Assembly (NCBI GenBank): GCA_029547045.1
Contig: JAKPQL010000063.1
Span: forward strand, 55,727-119,726
Length of the DNA stretch: 64,000 nt
Source of the DNA: Deltaproteobacteria bacterium
GTDB lineage: Bacteria > Desulfobacterota > Desulfomonilia > UBA1062
Reading direction: 5' to 3'
The position numbers and the translations under genes were made by a program. Numbering within the stretch: the stretch's first letter is position 1; the number at the start of each line of letters is the position of its first letter. Shown here in pieces: positions 37,076 through 44,856 of this stretch. Below the pieces are notes generated by a model. It was not told the DNA's origin. It did no database searches and worked only from the letters and a program-made list of their open reading frames with translations.

Positions 37076-37107
37076 CCCCCCATGGCCGTGCGCACGGCCA
37101 TGGGGGG
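37076..37107 (+). terminator. Perfect 32-bp palindrome downstream of asd
   Basis: Arms at 37076-37091 and 37092-37107 are exact complements (16 bp each, inner GTGCGCAC forming the loop). No U-tract follows on either strand, so it is a strong hairpin that may stabilise the asd 3' end or block elongation without being a classic terminator. Confidence 0.45.
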
Positions 37108-37230
37108 GAGTCATCGTTGCCGGTCATATCTCCGTCTATATACCGGGTGCCTGTATGCCCGTGCAGCTCGACGGAAAACACCACGCTCATGGTCGTCAGA
37201 ATTGGCTGAGGGAAATGAACGGAACCGGCG

Positions 37231-38010
37231 TCAGGCAGCCTTGCACAAGGCATGGGCGGCATCGTCCATGCGCCGGTGGATCACCGCTTCGATGGCCAGC
37301 GGCAGATGGTCGGACATGGGGAAGTCGATGGTCCGCGCCCTGCTGATGGATATACCCTCGGAGACAAGGATATGGTCGATATCCCTCCGGGGGTTCCAGC
37401 TCGGGTATGTGGGCATGTTCCGGATGGCCGGCTTCAAACCTGCCTTGGCGCTGATGGCCCACAGTTCGTCGCTCTGTGAGGTGCAGTTGAAGTCGCCCAT
37501 GAGGATGGCCCGGCAGTCGAGATCGTGGATGATGTCCCCGATGGCCAGGGCCTGCCTGATCCTGTCCCGGGAGCCCAGCGAGAGGTGGGCCACGGCGAAG
37601 GCGATCGGCTCGCCCCCCACATCGAGGTGAACCACCATCAGGCCCCTGCCCGGGATCTTGGAAGGCAGCTGATGCCTGGAGATGGACAGGATCCGGTAGC
37701 GGGAGAGGAACCCGATGCTGTGCCGGGCAAAGACCAGGTCCCGGTTCACCTGCTCGGCCCAGTGGTCGAACCCGCCATGGTGAGCGAGGAACTTCGTGTG
37801 GTTCTTGAAGTAGGAGCGGAGGCTCCCCGCGTCGGACTCCTGGAGCCCCACCACGTCGAACTGCCTCAGGAGGCCCGATATCGCCCTGAGGTTCTCCATC
37901 TTGCACCTCGAGGGCAGGACATGCTTCCAGAGGTTTTTCAGCCGTTCGGACGATCGGGTCGCCCTGATGCATACATGGGTGTTGTAGCTGAGTATGCGAA
38001 GCGGCTTCAT
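37231..38010 (-). CDS. Endonuclease/exonuclease/phosphatase (EEP) family protein
   Basis: 259 aa from ATG 38010, where the conserved domain begins; a GTG at 38034 or 38046 could add up to 12 residues. Catalytic motifs are complete: ILSYNTHV, VVGLQESD (metal Glu), AVAHLSLGSRDR, MGDFNCT (Asp/Asn), and MSDHLPL (Asp-His). The family contains DNA-repair nucleases and phosphodiesterases; no signal peptide suggests a cytoplasmic role. Specific substrate unknown. Confidence 0.85.
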   Translation of the reverse strand: MKPLRILSYNTHVCIRATRSSERLKNLWKHVLPSRCKMENLRAISGLLRQFDVVGLQESDAGSLRSYFKNHTKFLAHHGGFDHWAEQVNRDLVFARHSIGFLSRYRILSISRHQLPSKIPGRGLMVVHLDVGGEPIAFAVAHLSLGSRDRIRQALAIGDIIHDLDCRAILMGDFNCTSQSDELWAISAKAGLKPAIRNMPTYPSWNPRRDIDHILVSEGISISRARTIDFPMSDHLPLAIEAVIHRRMDDAAHALCKAA

Positions 38011-38162
38011 GGTCGGATCGGCGGACGTATTCACCTGTGGTTGCACTCCCCGTGTTTGCTCTTCCTATCGGTGCAAGCCCTCCATGGCATAAGCCGGGGG
38101 ATTTGACAAGGGGAAGTATCGGGACGCCGGAAAGCCAGGATGAGAACGGTCTTTTTATCTTG

Positions 38163-38190
38163 TTGAAAAAACATTGGAACACGCTACAAT
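38163..38190 (+). promoter_or_regulatory. Promoter reaching the GNAT start codon (leaderless)
   Basis: TTGAAA (38163-38168), 16 bases, TACAAT (38185-38190). The ATG of the GNAT gene is only nine bases after the -10 box, so transcription should begin at or next to the start codon. Confidence 0.55.
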
Positions 38191-38198
38191 CACACACC

Positions 38199-38666
38199 AT
38201 GGGCCACCGGGATGAGAAACGTATCAGGCCTGCCTGCAGTGACGATATTGAAACCCTGCACGGGCTGTTCAGCGGACCGGCCTGCCGCGCATCGAGGCTG
38301 GCTGCGGTCCGGGACCTGCTGGAACACATCAGGAGCACCCCTGGCAACGAGTCCTATGTCTGCGAGGAGGAAGGCCGTGTCTGCGGGGCCATGGCGTTCC
38401 GCATTCAGGAGGACATCGGGGGGAGAACACGCATCGGCGAGGTGGTCCTTCTGGTGCCGGGCTCCCTGTCCCGCAGTCGCGGCACGGGGCGCATCCTCCT
38501 GGTATGGGCCGAGGAGCTTGCCAGGGAGAAGGGGTGCCGGGGCATCCGTCTGGAGAGCGCCATCCACGGGGGTGAGGATGCACAGAGGGTTCTCCGGCCA
38601 CTGGGATATACCCTCACCGGACGTCACTTCACAAAGCCCCTGCCCCCGGGGAACGACCGGGAGTAA
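38199..38666 (+). CDS. GNAT-family N-acetyltransferase
   Basis: 155 aa. GNAT core: RPACSDDIETLHGLF, VCEEEGRVCGAMAFRI, and the acetyl-CoA loop region in VLLVPGSLSRSRGTGRILLVWAEELAREKGCRGIRLES, then the closing LGYTLTGRHFTKPL. The Q/R-x-x-G-x-G/A loop reads SRSRGTGR, somewhat shifted. The acceptor is unknown. There is no Shine-Dalgarno before the ATG, and the preceding promoter suggests a leaderless mRNA. Confidence 0.8.
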   Translation: MGHRDEKRIRPACSDDIETLHGLFSGPACRASRLAAVRDLLEHIRSTPGNESYVCEEEGRVCGAMAFRIQEDIGGRTRIGEVVLLVPGSLSRSRGTGRILLVWAEELAREKGCRGIRLESAIHGGEDAQRVLRPLGYTLTGRHFTKPLPPGNDRE

Positions 38667-38690
38667 CCGCATACGGATGGAGACCGGCTC

Positions 38691-39830
38691 ATGGGCTTTC
38701 ACAGATACCTGTGGTTGTGCGTCATCCTCGCGGTGACCCTCCTTGTCTCAGCCGCCATCGGCATGAAGACCGCAGTGGCCACCCTGGGAGAGAAGGTGGA
38801 GCAGGCACTGGGGCCGGGCAGCGAGATCGCCTCCATCAGCGTGGGTTTTTCCGGGGTGTACGTGGAAGGCCTCCGGGTCAGGGCTCAGGGCAAATGGCCC
38901 GCCCGGGATACCCTGCGGGCCGAACGGGTGAGAGTTGTCCCCAGCCTGCGCAGCCTGTTTTCAGGCCAGTATCGAGTGCGGTCCGTCATCGTGGAAGAAC
39001 CATACCTCTCCATATACAGGACCCCGGCCGGCAAGGTCCTGGTGGTGCCAAGCCTCCTGAACAGGGACAGCCGGGGCGCTGCTTCCCGCGCACCTGCCGG
39101 AGATGATCTGGTGACCATCGGGCGCATAACCCTGAAGGATGCAGTGATCGAGTTCTTCGACGCCTCGGTGGCCAGGCCTCCGGCTCAGATCCGCCTGGAA
39201 CAGATCCAGGCTACACTCAGGAACCTCGACATCCCGGCGTACGCAGGCAGAAGCGAGTTCTCCTTCACGGGGGTGGCCAGAGGCGTGCACACCAGTGGCA
39301 CGGTGGATATCAGGGGATGGGTCGTCGTTGCCTCCAGGGACTCCGAGGTGACCGTGCGCCTGAGGACCATGGACCTTGCAGCCCTCAGCCCCTACCTGAA
39401 CAGGTCGGGCGACGTGAAGGTGCTGGGCGGAACCCTTGATGTCGATGTCGCCTCGGAGGTGAAGAAGGGAAAGATCAGGGCCCCTGGTACCATCACCATC
39501 GCGGACCTGGAGCTGGCTCCATCCCCGGGGCTGTTCGGAACCTTCATGGGGGTGCCCCGCGACGCGGTGCTGACCTTCCTCAGGGACAGTCAGAACCGCA
39601 TCTCCCTGGACTTCGTCCTGGAAGGGGACATGAGCGACCCGCGCTTCACCCTGCACGAAGCCTTTTCACGGAGGCTGGCCGCGTCCATGGCGGAGGTCCT
39701 GAACGTGGGCATCAAGGGGGTAGCCGAGGGGGCCGGCACCCTCGGAAGGAAGGGAGCCGATGCGGCCGGTGACGTGGTCAAGGGCGTGGGAAATGCCGTG
39801 GAGCAGTTCTTCGGAGGAGGAAGGGACTGA
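38691..39830 (+). CDS. AsmA/DUF748-like envelope protein
   Basis: 379 aa with one N-terminal membrane helix (LWLCVILAVTLLVSAAIG) and a long beta-rich periplasmic body: SISVGFSGVYVEGLRV, ARDTLRAERVRVVPSLRSLFSG, VEEPYLSIYRT, as in the AsmA/TamB/DUF748 superfamily of lipid-transport-like proteins. The C-terminus has an amphipathic Gly/Ala-rich helix (GVAEGAGTLGRKGADAAGDVVKGVG). Probably inner-membrane anchored and involved in envelope lipid homeostasis by analogy. It starts 24 bases after the GNAT stop and may be read from the same promoter. Confidence 0.75.
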   Translation: MGFHRYLWLCVILAVTLLVSAAIGMKTAVATLGEKVEQALGPGSEIASISVGFSGVYVEGLRVRAQGKWPARDTLRAERVRVVPSLRSLFSGQYRVRSVIVEEPYLSIYRTPAGKVLVVPSLLNRDSRGAASRAPAGDDLVTIGRITLKDAVIEFFDASVARPPAQIRLEQIQATLRNLDIPAYAGRSEFSFTGVARGVHTSGTVDIRGWVVVASRDSEVTVRLRTMDLAALSPYLNRSGDVKVLGGTLDVDVASEVKKGKIRAPGTITIADLELAPSPGLFGTFMGVPRDAVLTFLRDSQNRISLDFVLEGDMSDPRFTLHEAFSRRLAASMAEVLNVGIKGVAEGAGTLGRKGADAAGDVVKGVGNAVEQFFGGGRD

Positions 39831-39870
39831 TGCCCTGCGGTCATGGATGCACAGGGCCCACAGACCTGCA

Positions 39871-39986
39871 GCGGTGACGTGACAATAAAGAGATCTCCCG
39901 GCCGTACCGTAATGATAGGGAGAGGATTGCGGTGACATGACAATAAAGAGATTCCCCGGCCGCACCGTAATGATAGGGAGAGGATT
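39871..39986. repeat. Tandem direct repeat, two 58-bp copies
   Basis: Copy 1 is 39871-39928 and copy 2 is 39929-39986, back to back, differing at four positions. Each ends in ACCGTAATGATAGGGAGAG-GATT; copy 1 can form a TCTCCC/GGGAGA stem. It lies in the 194-base gap between the AsmA-like gene and the next gene, and is immediately followed by the hairpin at 39992-40010. Confidence 0.9.
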
Positions 39987-39991
39987 CAGGG

Positions 39992-40010
39992 CTCCCGGCA
40001 TCTCCGGGAG
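39992..40010 (+). promoter_or_regulatory. Leader hairpin before the 40-kb gene
   Basis: CTCCCGG (39992-39998), loop CATCT, CCGGGAG (40004-40010), perfect 7-bp stem. The 3' arm overlaps the GGGAGGG run upstream of the next start codon, so it could sequester a ribosome-binding site. Confidence 0.45.
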
Positions 40011-40024
40011 GGTACGGCAGGACA

Positions 40025-40723
40025 ATGGCCATGAAGGACATCATCATAGCGTATACCTTCCATATCGACGGCGCTCCGCCTGAGGTATTTCCCGTCAGCA
40101 TCGATGCCTGGTCGCTGCGCATGAAGGACCCGGTGCCCGGAGAGCTGCCCGGATGGACTGTCCTCGATTTCCACCAGTGCCCCAATTGCCCGCTGCCTCC
40201 GGGGAGTCATGCGCACTGCCCCCTCGCCGTCCGCATCGCCCAGGTGGTCCAGCGGTTCACCCACGTCCGCTCCTTTGACGAGATGTTCGTGGAGGTGTGC
40301 ATGGAAGAGCGGACCATCAGCAGGACCACCAGCGCCCAGAAGGGGATCAGCTCGCTCATGGGTCTCATCTGTGCGGTCTCGGGCTGCCCCCTCACCGAGT
40401 TCCTCAGGCCCATGGCCCGGTTCCACCTGCCGCTGGCCACCCAGGAGGAGACCATCTGCCGGGCCGTGTCCCTGTATCTCCTCTCCCAGTACTTCAGAAA
40501 GAAGCAGGGCGGCAGGGCCGATTTCACACTCCAGGGGCTGGTGAAGCAGTACCACGACCTCCAGGCGGTGAACATGGCCATGGCGAAGCGGATCCGCGCC
40601 GGCAGCTCCCTGGATGCGCCGGTGAACGCCCTGGTCATCCTCGATACCTTTGCCAAGGCCCTTCCCTTTGCCATCGAGGACTCCCTGGACAAAATCGAGT
40701 ACATCTTCCTCAACCAGGGCTGA
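40025..40723 (+). CDS. Conserved hypothetical protein with CxxC/CxxH-like segment
   Basis: 232 aa (ATG 40025; ATG 40031 equally possible, with AGGA eight bases before it). Not assigned to a family with certainty. The beginning DIIIAYTFHIDGAPPEVFPVSID is beta-rich; CPNCPLPPGSHAHCPLAVRI around residue 52 could bind a metal; the rest is helical, with EERTISRTTSAQKGISSLMGLICAVSGCP and a strongly conserved-looking helix QGGRADFTLQGLVKQYHDLQAV. No signal peptide or membrane helix. Closely followed by the YgbA-like gene. Confidence 0.7.
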   Translation: MAMKDIIIAYTFHIDGAPPEVFPVSIDAWSLRMKDPVPGELPGWTVLDFHQCPNCPLPPGSHAHCPLAVRIAQVVQRFTHVRSFDEMFVEVCMEERTISRTTSAQKGISSLMGLICAVSGCPLTEFLRPMARFHLPLATQEETICRAVSLYLLSQYFRKKQGGRADFTLQGLVKQYHDLQAVNMAMAKRIRAGSSLDAPVNALVILDTFAKALPFAIEDSLDKIEYIFLNQG

Positions 40724-40772
40724 TCCCTTGAAGAACCTAGGGCCAGAGGCCACGAAGAAACCGTCCGGAAGG

Positions 40773-41081
40773 ATGCCCCGGGAACGCCGCACCATCGAGG
40801 CTATGATACGGCTCTCCTGTCGAGACCTCCACGGGGGCACGAGTCTCTGCGGCGACTGCACTGAACTGCTCGGCTATGCATTGAAGCGTCTGGAGAAATG
40901 CCCGTATCAGGACCGCAAGCCCGTGTGCTCTGCATGTCCGGTTCACTGCTACCGGCCCGACATGAGGCAACAGGTTCAGTCGGTCATGAGGTATGCGGGT
41001 CCGCGCATGCTCCTGCGTCACCCCGTGCTCGCGCTGCTTCACCTGCTCGATACGCTGAGAAAGGTCCCGGATCGTCCCTGA
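40773..41081 (+). CDS. YgbA-like nitrous-oxide-stimulated promoter family protein
   Basis: 102 aa. Matches the YgbA_NO family: RTIEAMIRLSCRDLHG, LCGDCTELLGYALKRLEKCPYQ, KPVCSACPVHCYRPDMR, VMRYAGPRMLLRHP. Five or six conserved cysteines suggest metal or Fe-S binding. The E. coli relative is induced by nitric oxide stress, with unclear molecular function. ATG 40773 is used, although its GGAAGG abuts the codon; TTG at 40728, with AGGG at normal spacing, is an alternative start that adds 15 residues. Confidence 0.8.
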   Translation: MPRERRTIEAMIRLSCRDLHGGTSLCGDCTELLGYALKRLEKCPYQDRKPVCSACPVHCYRPDMRQQVQSVMRYAGPRMLLRHPVLALLHLLDTLRKVPDRP

Positions 41082-41092
41082 TCCTGACCGCG

Positions 41093-42175
41093 TCACGCCT
41101 TCATCTGCCCGAGGAACGCCTCCAGCTTCCCTTTCTCACCGAGTACTTTCATACCAAGATCCTGGCCCGTGGCAGGGACATCGGGTGGAGCCTCCCGTCT
41201 GACGAGGGAAATGGCCTTGGCGGGGCAGGTCGACACGCACAGCCCGCACCCGATGCACCGCTCCAGGGACAAGACCGCCTTGTCCTCGACAAGAGACATG
41301 GCACCCATGGGGCAGCGCCCAGTGGTGCATATGCCGCAGCCCGTGCAGTCATTCGATGCTATCCGCGCCATGAAACCGCTGGCTGCGAATGCGTGGGGCA
41401 GGCCGAGCTCGGTCCGACAGGTGAGGATCGTGCAGCAGCATGAGCAGCAATTGCAGATCAGTGCGGGCTTGTCCGCGTTGTTGGTGCTCGTATGCACGAG
41501 GCCCGCCTGTTCGGCACGGTCGAGGACCTCGCGGGCTTCTTCCCGGCTTATCCGGCGGGCAATGCCACGGCTCACGAGGAATCGTCCCGCCGAGTCGAAG
41601 ATGAGACACGTCTCCCTCGGATTGTTGCAGGCGTTCCTGCTCACCCGGCATGCACACTGGCCGAGAGCGATGTACTCCACGGAATCGATGAGCCGGGCAA
41701 CCTCTTCGTATGCATGCACCCGCGTTCCTGACGCAACGGAATCGCTGATCGGGATGACCCGCGTGAGCGGCGTGGGATTGCCGGAGAACGATGCACCCAT
41801 GGCCTCCCGGTGGTACTCGTCCCAGAGCCTTCCCAGCCTGACCAGATCAGGATTCGTGGCGCCGCGCATGAGGGGGAACTCGAAGAGACCCGGGATCGTG
41901 GGCAGCAGACCATACGATTTCGTGCCGGCCTTGTCGCGTGCGAAGATGATCCCCTTGTCCGCCATGGCCTCGAGCCTGCGGCCCGTCTCGTCCTCGGGCA
42001 TGCCTGCGCGGGAGGCGATGGCAGACAAAGGCCTGGGTACCAAGGTCATGTGGGTCGCCAGTTCGGCCTCCCCGGGTGTGAAGAGTATTCTCAGTATTTC
42101 CTCGAAGGACCTGGATGCAGGTGCACCTGCGGGGCTGGCATCGAGGATCATACGGAGTTTCTCATAGGTACTCAT
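41093..42175 (-). CDS. HTH domain-2[4Fe-4S] ferredoxin protein
   Basis: 360 aa. An N-terminal winged-helix-like region (RPLSAIASRAGMPEDETGRRLEAMADKGIIFAR) is followed by a cysteine-rich middle (LGQCACRVSRNAC, ICNCCSCCCTILTC) and two C-terminal ferredoxin motifs CTGCGICTTGRCP and CIGCGLCVSTCP. The combination suggests a redox-active protein that may also bind nucleic acid or act as a sensor; related proteins in anaerobes are not well defined. ATG 42175 chosen; last gene of the TetR-led operon, separated by 44 bases from the amidohydrolase. Confidence 0.75.
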   Translation of the reverse strand: MSTYEKLRMILDASPAGAPASRSFEEILRILFTPGEAELATHMTLVPRPLSAIASRAGMPEDETGRRLEAMADKGIIFARDKAGTKSYGLLPTIPGLFEFPLMRGATNPDLVRLGRLWDEYHREAMGASFSGNPTPLTRVIPISDSVASGTRVHAYEEVARLIDSVEYIALGQCACRVSRNACNNPRETCLIFDSAGRFLVSRGIARRISREEAREVLDRAEQAGLVHTSTNNADKPALICNCCSCCCTILTCRTELGLPHAFAASGFMARIASNDCTGCGICTTGRCPMGAMSLVEDKAVLSLERCIGCGLCVSTCPAKAISLVRREAPPDVPATGQDLGMKVLGEKGKLEAFLGQMKA

Positions 42176-42219
42176 GGTATGGTATCTCCGTTGCATACTC
42201 TGTTTCCCGTCATGGGCAG

Positions 42220-43044
42220 TTACAGCTTATAAACCCGCCGGGCGTTCCCGGATAGGAAGAGGCCCCGGGCTTCGTCGTCGAGCCCGAGGTCAACAAACCC
42301 CTCAAGGCACTTGGCCGGGGTGATCATGGGGTAGTTGGTGCCGAACATGACCTTCCTGCGTCCGTTCGAACGCATGTAGCGCACGAGCTCCTCAGGGAAG
42401 CGCCTGGCCGTGTAGGCGGAGGTGTCGATGAACACGTTCTCGTACTTGGTGGCAAGCGCGATCATCTCGGTCGTCCAGGGATACCCGATATGCCCGCCCA
42501 CGATCCTGAGCTCGGGGAACTCCAGGGCCACCTCGTCCACGTAGGGGATTGGCCTGCCCGGGTCCGAGGGGCAGAGCGGGCCCGTGTGCCCCACCTGGAG
42601 GGCCACCGGGATGTCCATCTCGCAGCACTCGGCATAGAGGGGGTAGTAGCGGCGGTCATTCGGCGGCAGGTTCCAGAGCCACTGCACGATGCGCAGGCCC
42701 TTGAACCCGAGTTCCCTCACGCACCTGCGCAGCTCCCGGACCCCGTCCATGGGCCGGTACAGGTCCACCGAGGCGATGCCCGCGAACCGGTCCGGGTGTT
42801 TGCGGACGATGGCAGCAACGAAGTCGTTCTCGATGAGCGGCCCGGAAGGTCCCCACCAGGAGCAGATGAGGGCCTTGGCCACGTGCCCCTCATCCATGGC
42901 GGACAGGGTGAGCTCCACGGGAATCTCCTCGGCGACCTTCTCGATCCCCATCCATCGCCTGAGGGAGGCGAACATGGGGTGGTTGATGAATTCCAGGGTC
43001 GGGTGCTGCAGCCAGGCATCGACGATTTGTCCGTTTTCCTTCAA
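42220..43044 (-). CDS. Amidohydrolase-2 family (decarboxylase-like) hydrolase
   Basis: 274 aa. TIM-barrel amidohydrolase: ALICSWWGPSGPLIENDFV, HPDRFAGIASVDLYRPMDGVRELRR, GFKGLRIVQWLW, VALQVGHTG, RIVGGHIGYPWTTEMIALA, FGTNYPMITP. The family (PF04909) includes aromatic-acid decarboxylases and 2-pyrone hydrolases; the exact reaction is not evident. I place the start at TTG 43044 because AAAGGTGG sits seven bases upstream, whereas the GTG at 43056 falls inside that site. Confidence 0.75.
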   Translation of the reverse strand: MKENGQIVDAWLQHPTLEFINHPMFASLRRWMGIEKVAEEIPVELTLSAMDEGHVAKALICSWWGPSGPLIENDFVAAIVRKHPDRFAGIASVDLYRPMDGVRELRRCVRELGFKGLRIVQWLWNLPPNDRRYYPLYAECCEMDIPVALQVGHTGPLCPSDPGRPIPYVDEVALEFPELRIVGGHIGYPWTTEMIALATKYENVFIDTSAYTARRFPEELVRYMRSNGRRKVMFGTNYPMITPAKCLEGFVDLGLDDEARGLFLSGNARRVYKL

Positions 43045-43079
43045 GGATGGATCCACCTTTCATTCTCGATTGTATCTCT

Positions 43080-43613
43080 TCACGCACCGGGTTCGGCAAA
43101 CTGGAAGCGGAGCTCTCCCGAGCAGGTCCCGGTCTCATCCATGAGGCATCCGGTAATATCCCGGGATGCCGCATACCTCACCCCGACATGGTCAAGCCAG
43201 CAGCATACCCGGTACAGGACCCCGCACTCGTAGCGGTCGACGACCCCCATCCTTTGCATGCCCCGGTACGCGAAGCACGCCTTGTCGGCGAACTCCCAGC
43301 GCAGCACGTTGTGACGGGGAAAGGTGTAGGAGAAACCCATGAAATCGCCGCAGCTCACCAAAAAGGCCGCATCGATCACCTTCCGCACCTGTTCGAAGGA
43401 TTCGATGGACTGCGCGTCGAGGCCGAACAGCACGAGGGCCCTCTTGATCTCCATGGCGGACAGCGACCTGATGGCCGCCTTGTTGAGCCGGTTCGCCTCC
43501 TCGATGCCGTGGGCCTGCAGGCAGTGGTAGAACCACATCCCGTCGTGGGTCATCCAGTTCCTGATGATGTGCTCCTTGATGCCGTGAATGCCGATCTGCT
43601 CCAGGGTCTTCAT
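43080..43613 (-). CDS. DUF6125-like protein
   Basis: 177 aa. The opening IGIHGIKEHIIRNWMTHDGMWFYHC and the mid segment VSCGDFMGFSYTFPRHNVLRWEFADK match, as far as I can judge, the DUF6125 family; several cysteines and a trailing Cys-rich region (CLMDETGTCSGELRFQFAEPGA) are present. Function not known; some relatives lie near aromatic or carboxylic-acid catabolism genes. It is between the TetR gene (12-base gap) and the amidohydrolase. Confidence 0.6.
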   Translation of the reverse strand: MKTLEQIGIHGIKEHIIRNWMTHDGMWFYHCLQAHGIEEANRLNKAAIRSLSAMEIKRALVLFGLDAQSIESFEQVRKVIDAAFLVSCGDFMGFSYTFPRHNVLRWEFADKACFAYRGMQRMGVVDRYECGVLYRVCCWLDHVGVRYAASRDITGCLMDETGTCSGELRFQFAEPGA

Positions 43614-43625
43614 GCGCCGATCCTT

Positions 43626-44243
43626 TCATGCTTCATCTGCATGGACCGCAATGGCCCGCCAAATGGCATCGGCAAGCTCGCGAACCGCCCGGTCCGTCCT
43701 CGTGGCTGTGAGGCCTTCGAGATACTGCCGCGTGTGCTCCATGCAGGGTCCCAGGATGAGAGCAATGATGATGTCCGTGGGCATCCTTCGAAGCTCTCCT
43801 GCCCGGATGTGCCGGCCGAACCAGGCAGAAGAGCTCTCGGCGAGATCCCGGTTCATGGTTGAAAGCGCCTCCTCTGTGGAGGCCAGGAATGCCGAGAACC
43901 GATTCCGGAACAGGTACCGCGACCACTCGATGTTTTCCTCGACCCACCGCAGGTGGTGTCCGACGAGACGGCGGATGCCCTCCCGTGCATCCTCCTCCGA
44001 CTGGAAAACCTCGACGAGACCTGCCTGGTACTCGCGGATTCCCTCGATATAGACCTCGGCTGCAAGCTGGTCCTTGCCCTTGAAGTGGTGGTAGATGCTG
44101 CCCGTGCTCGCCCCGGAGTGCTGCCGGATATCCTCCATGGTGGTGGCGGAGAAACCTATCTCAGAGAAGCACCTGAGCGCCGAGCGGATGATGGATCCTT
44201 TCCGGATCCGGGTGCTGGCGTGGGGGCCCTTGCGTTTTTTCAT
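43626..44243 (-). CDS. TetR-family transcriptional regulator
   Basis: 205 aa. N-terminal HTH: SIIRSALRCFSEIGFSATTMEDIRQHSGASTGSIYHHFKGKDQLA (residues 17-61), typical of TetR repressors that bind small hydrophobic ligands. The C-terminal helical domain is specific and unassigned. It lies first in the four-gene operon, and the inverted repeat at its start codon (44243-44263) suggests autoregulation. The ATG has no Shine-Dalgarno. Confidence 0.9.
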   Translation of the reverse strand: MKKRKGPHASTRIRKGSIIRSALRCFSEIGFSATTMEDIRQHSGASTGSIYHHFKGKDQLAAEVYIEGIREYQAGLVEVFQSEEDAREGIRRLVGHHLRWVEENIEWSRYLFRNRFSAFLASTEEALSTMNRDLAESSSAWFGRHIRAGELRRMPTDIIIALILGPCMEHTRQYLEGLTATRTDRAVRELADAIWRAIAVHADEA

Positions 44244-44267
44244 ATTAGATTTTTATTCTAATATAAT
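44239..44267 (+). promoter_or_regulatory. Candidate promoter for the fur-feoAB operon
   Basis: TTCATA (44239-44244), 17 bases, perfect TATAAT (44262-44267). It coincides with the TetR inverted repeat, so TetR may control both directions. Confidence 0.4.
44243..44263. promoter_or_regulatory. Inverted-repeat operator at the TetR start
   Basis: TATTAGA, seven bases, TCTAATA; arms are perfect complements. It covers the TetR start codon and the leftward -10/start-site region. Confidence 0.65.
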
Positions 44268-44278
44268 GTTCTGGTCAA
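44250..44278 (-). promoter_or_regulatory. Candidate TetR promoter
   Basis: Minus strand: TTGACC (44278-44273), 17 bases, TAAAAA (44255-44250). Start of transcription would be close to the ATG at 44243, making the mRNA leaderless or nearly so. Confidence 0.4.
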
Positions 44279-44310
44279 GCAAATGTTTCAGCCGGCCCTT
44301 TTCATGGTGC

Positions 44311-44345
44311 TTGACAAAGTTACACCGAGTCATTATTGGTAATCA
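44311..44345 (+). promoter_or_regulatory. Second candidate fur promoter with Fur-box-like repeat
   Basis: Perfect TTGACA (44311-44316), 17 bases, weak TATTGG (44334-44339), followed by the AT-rich segment TCATTATTGGTAATCA, an imperfect inverted repeat and half-match to a Fur box. Initiation would be at the start codon (44347). Confidence 0.35.
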
Positions 44346-44346
44346 T

Positions 44347-44856
44347 ATGCATCACGAACCCCTCAAGCCACTGTGCGCGTCCTGCAGGCCCAAGGGCTAT
44401 TGCGTGGATAAATTCGCTTCCACTCTTGCATCTACCGGCGGAAGATTGACGAAGGAACGCCTCTCCTTATTGAAAACTGTTTGCGATATAGGCGGCCATT
44501 TTCACCCCTACAACGTCCTCGAGCTCCTCAGGTCCCAGGGATACTCCCTGTCCCTGACCACGGTTTACCGGAACCTGGCGCTGCTGGTTCAGGCCGGCAT
44601 CATACGCCGGGCGAGCCACACAGACGATACGGGTTCAAGCGGGGCGCTCTACGAGCATATCTGGGCCAACGAGCACCACGACCACCTCATATGCTCCCGC
44701 TGCGGCAAGACCATCGAGTTCTCCTATCCCGCCATCGAGGTCCTCCAGGAGGCCGTGGCAAAGGAACACGGGTTCACCCTGGAAGGTCACTTCCTCGAGC
44801 TCACCGGGGTGTGCCCCGGCTGCAGGGCCATGCTGGGCCAGGGTGGTGATGCATGA
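44347..44856 (+). CDS. Fur-family metal-responsive repressor
   Basis: 169 aa. The winged-helix region ERLSLLKTVCDIGGHFHPYNVLELLRSQGYSLSLTTVYRNLALLVQAGII is standard Fur family. The metal sites appear in EHHDHLICSRCGKTIEF and CPGCRAM. It has an unusual N-terminal extension with CASCRPKGYC that could add a zinc site. Position as first gene of an operon with feoA and feoB argues for iron control. The ATG overlaps no Shine-Dalgarno, so translation may be leaderless. Confidence 0.8.
   Translation: MHHEPLKPLCASCRPKGYCVDKFASTLASTGGRLTKERLSLLKTVCDIGGHFHPYNVLELLRSQGYSLSLTTVYRNLALLVQAGIIRRASHTDDTGSSGALYEHIWANEHHDHLICSRCGKTIEFSYPAIEVLQEAVAKEHGFTLEGHFLELTGVCPGCRAMLGQGGDA

Noticed and set aside
39871..39986. 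CRISPR array
   Set aside because: Only two directly adjacent copies, no spacers, no cas genes.
39841..40185. Short minus-strand frames made of repeated SSPYHYG-type text
   Set aside because: They are translations of the 58-bp tandem repeat, not proteins.
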